This document shows, piece after piece, positions 62,171-64,000 of a stretch of 64,000 bases of DNA. How positions within the stretch are numbered: the stretch's first letter is position 1; every line of letters starts with the position of its first letter. Where the stretch lies: contig MU001492.1 of assembly GCA_010093485.1 (NCBI GenBank), forward strand, positions 924,557-988,556, in the 5' to 3' direction. Position numbers and translations under genes: made by a program. The notes below the pieces were generated by a model. The model saw only the letters and a list, made by a program, of their open reading frames with translations, was not told the DNA's origin and searched no databases. Origin of the DNA: Karstenula rhodostoma CBS 690.94. Lineage: Eukaryota; Ascomycota; Dothideomycetes; Pleosporales; Didymosphaeriaceae.

Positions 62171-64000
62171 ATTACTATTACTACTTAGAATAACCTTACT
62201 ATAAGTATAGTAGTATAAGTTAAGTATAAGGTATTTTTTAGTTAAAAGTCTCCTTTAACTATAATATAAGTTTTATAATTCTTAAATTAATTATCTTAAT
62301 TAAGCTTATATATAAATATCTATTTTAATAGGAGTAGATATTCTATTATTTATAATTAGGATAGCTTTATTTAAATTCCTTTCTACTATAGGGTAGTAAT
62401 TTCTTTAATTATAATCTACTTAAATAGCCTTTCTAGAGGATAGGAAAGTAGATATTTTTAAAGTATTAATTCTAGTAGTAATTTATCTCTATATAGATAA
62501 GTTAGTAATATTACTAGTTTTAATTTCTTAAATATAGCTACTATAACTATTATATTTAGTATTTTATAGCCTTTATATTTATCTTAGGTTTTATTTATTC
62601 CTAGTATAAATATATATATAAAGTTAATCTAGAAATTATCTTTTAAAAATAAATCTACTATTAGTATATATATACTAAAATTTAATCTATTTCTTAATTA
62701 ATTATTATAATTTATATCTTATTATTTTAATCTTTAAACTAGTAAATATCTACTTATTAGTTAGTTAATTTTAGGTACCTCTTCTTAAAGTTATCTACTT
62801 ACCCTACTTACTATAGGGAAGATACGCTATTATCTTTAACTTATTAGTAGATTTCTTACTTTATCTAGTAGTATAGAGTTAGTTATACTAGATTAAAAGG
62901 TAGTAGTAGAGTTTTAAAACTCCTACTCTAAAGAAATATTATTCTAAAACTCTAGTTTACTAGCTCTTTTAGTTAAATTCTAATTTTAGTAGTTTCTAAT
63001 ATTTTTATAATTATATTAATTAATCTTTATAATATCTAGCTATAGTATTATATCTAGAGTTATAAGTTCTATACTTAAATCTTAGTTTATATAAATTTCT
63101 AGCTACTAGCTAGCTATATCTATAGCTTATATAGTAATTAGTATTATTACTTTTTAATTCCTTAGCTAGCTATCCTTAGAATCTATCTACTCTAATCCTT
63201 TACCCCTAAGTAGTTACTTAATATCCTTAATTCTTATAGTACTTATATACTTATTTAAGCTAGAAGTGAAATTAATTATATTAAATATATTTTTTAGATT
63301 ATTAATTTTATCTTTATAAATACTTTCTATAATTCTTAGAGCTTTTATTTTTAAAAGCTTAACTTTATATACTCTCTAGTAGAAGATTATCTTATTAAAT
63401 ATAATATTTCTAGTTATAATTACTTAATTAAGTATAAGAACTTATATTCTATAGATATTAGAAACTTAATAGCCTACTAAATACCTAATATAAACTTTTA
63501 AATTTATTTTAAATCCCTTTCTATTATACCTAGCTTCGCGATCCTTTATTAGAGGATATACTTAATATTTATAGGTATAAATCCTACTCTAGTTTAGGTA
63601 GAGATCTACTATTATATATTATATAATTACTAATTTATAGTACTAAAAATACTATTAGAACTAACTATCTAATATTTTATTTAGTAATTAGAAGCTATAT
63701 ACTATACTTAAGCTTATATTATATAGCTAGACTATTATATTTATAATCTTTAGCTATAGTTTTATTAGTAGATTTATACTAGATCTTATCTTTACTATTT
63801 ATTTAATTAGCTCTTTTCTAGTTTATTCTACTAAACTATTAGTTTTATATATATAAGGTAGTAAAGAATTAATTTTTTTTTTTTTTTAATTACCTATTCT
63901 TTATATTATAATATTCCTTACTATAGAAGTATTACTATATTATTATTTTACTAGATTTATATAATTTAGAGTTAGTACTTATTCTTTATAAAGATTAATA

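Larger units (their letters stand above)
33401..64000. repeat. Right AT-rich, RIP-degraded transposon block
   Basis: Composition turns AT-rich over about 33,380-33,430 and stays so to the end of the window. CA and TG are almost absent and there is no ORF. It holds a nested stack of elements listed separately. The parts 33,430-33,940, 34,353-34,525, 52,711-53,339 and 55,080-56,900 carry degraded repeat DNA that I could not classify. Confidence 0.9.

Noticed and set aside
1..64000. CRISPR array or bacterial-type operons
   Set aside because: Tandem arrays here have no unique spacers. Introns, VPS15 and ALG2 show a eukaryotic nuclear genome.

Overview
The window looks like part of a filamentous ascomycete (Pezizomycotina) nuclear genome with an extreme two-compartment layout. 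The best guess is a Dothideomycete or Pleosporales relative: short 49-75 nt introns, and a CBM18 protein fragment at the edge of an AT-rich block. A gene island of about 12.4 kb with normal base composition (about 20,970-33,400) sits between two very AT-rich blocks (1-20,965 and about 33,400-64,000). Those blocks have almost no CA or TG dinucleotides and no open reading frames. This is the signature of repeat-induced point mutation (RIP, CpA to TpA on both strands) acting on transposable elements.

Gene island, left to right: (1) a five-exon gene of unknown function on + (21,641-23,062); (2) a tRNA-Gln(UUG) with a 17-nt intron (24,301-24,389); (3) the ALG2 mannosyltransferase on - (24,559-26,013, two exons); (4) the VPS15 protein kinase on + (26,402-31,111, no intron), divergent from ALG2 across a 388-bp shared promoter; (5) a small two-exon zinc-finger-like protein on + (31,615-32,368); (6) the 3' part of a chitin-binding (CBM18/hevein-type) protein gene on - (32,821 to about 33,400). 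Its 5' part is missing at the AT-rich border and one of its eight conserved cysteines is a tyrosine.

Left AT-rich block: short tandem arrays, an apparent long terminal-inverted-repeat (TIR) element (about 6,328-19,802) and, nested inside it, a complete but RIP-dead Ty3/gypsy element. That gypsy element spans 10,557-18,696, with 246-bp LTRs and a perfect CTATT target duplication.

Right AT-rich block: a small TIR element (33,941-34,352), then a second, inverted copy of the same gypsy family (34,531-52,705, target duplication ATAGG). The second copy was itself interrupted twice: by a 214-bp TIR-family derivative and by an unidentified insertion of about 9.8 kb. Farther right are a copy of the repeat found at 6,328, a different gypsy family and a Ty1/copia element, both on the minus strand.

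The genes are housekeeping genes for protein glycosylation and vesicle or autophagy signalling. I saw no gene cluster or defence system. The interest lies in the transposon stratigraphy, the RIP pattern and the damaged secreted-protein gene at the border. Base-composition statements are by eye, not computed.
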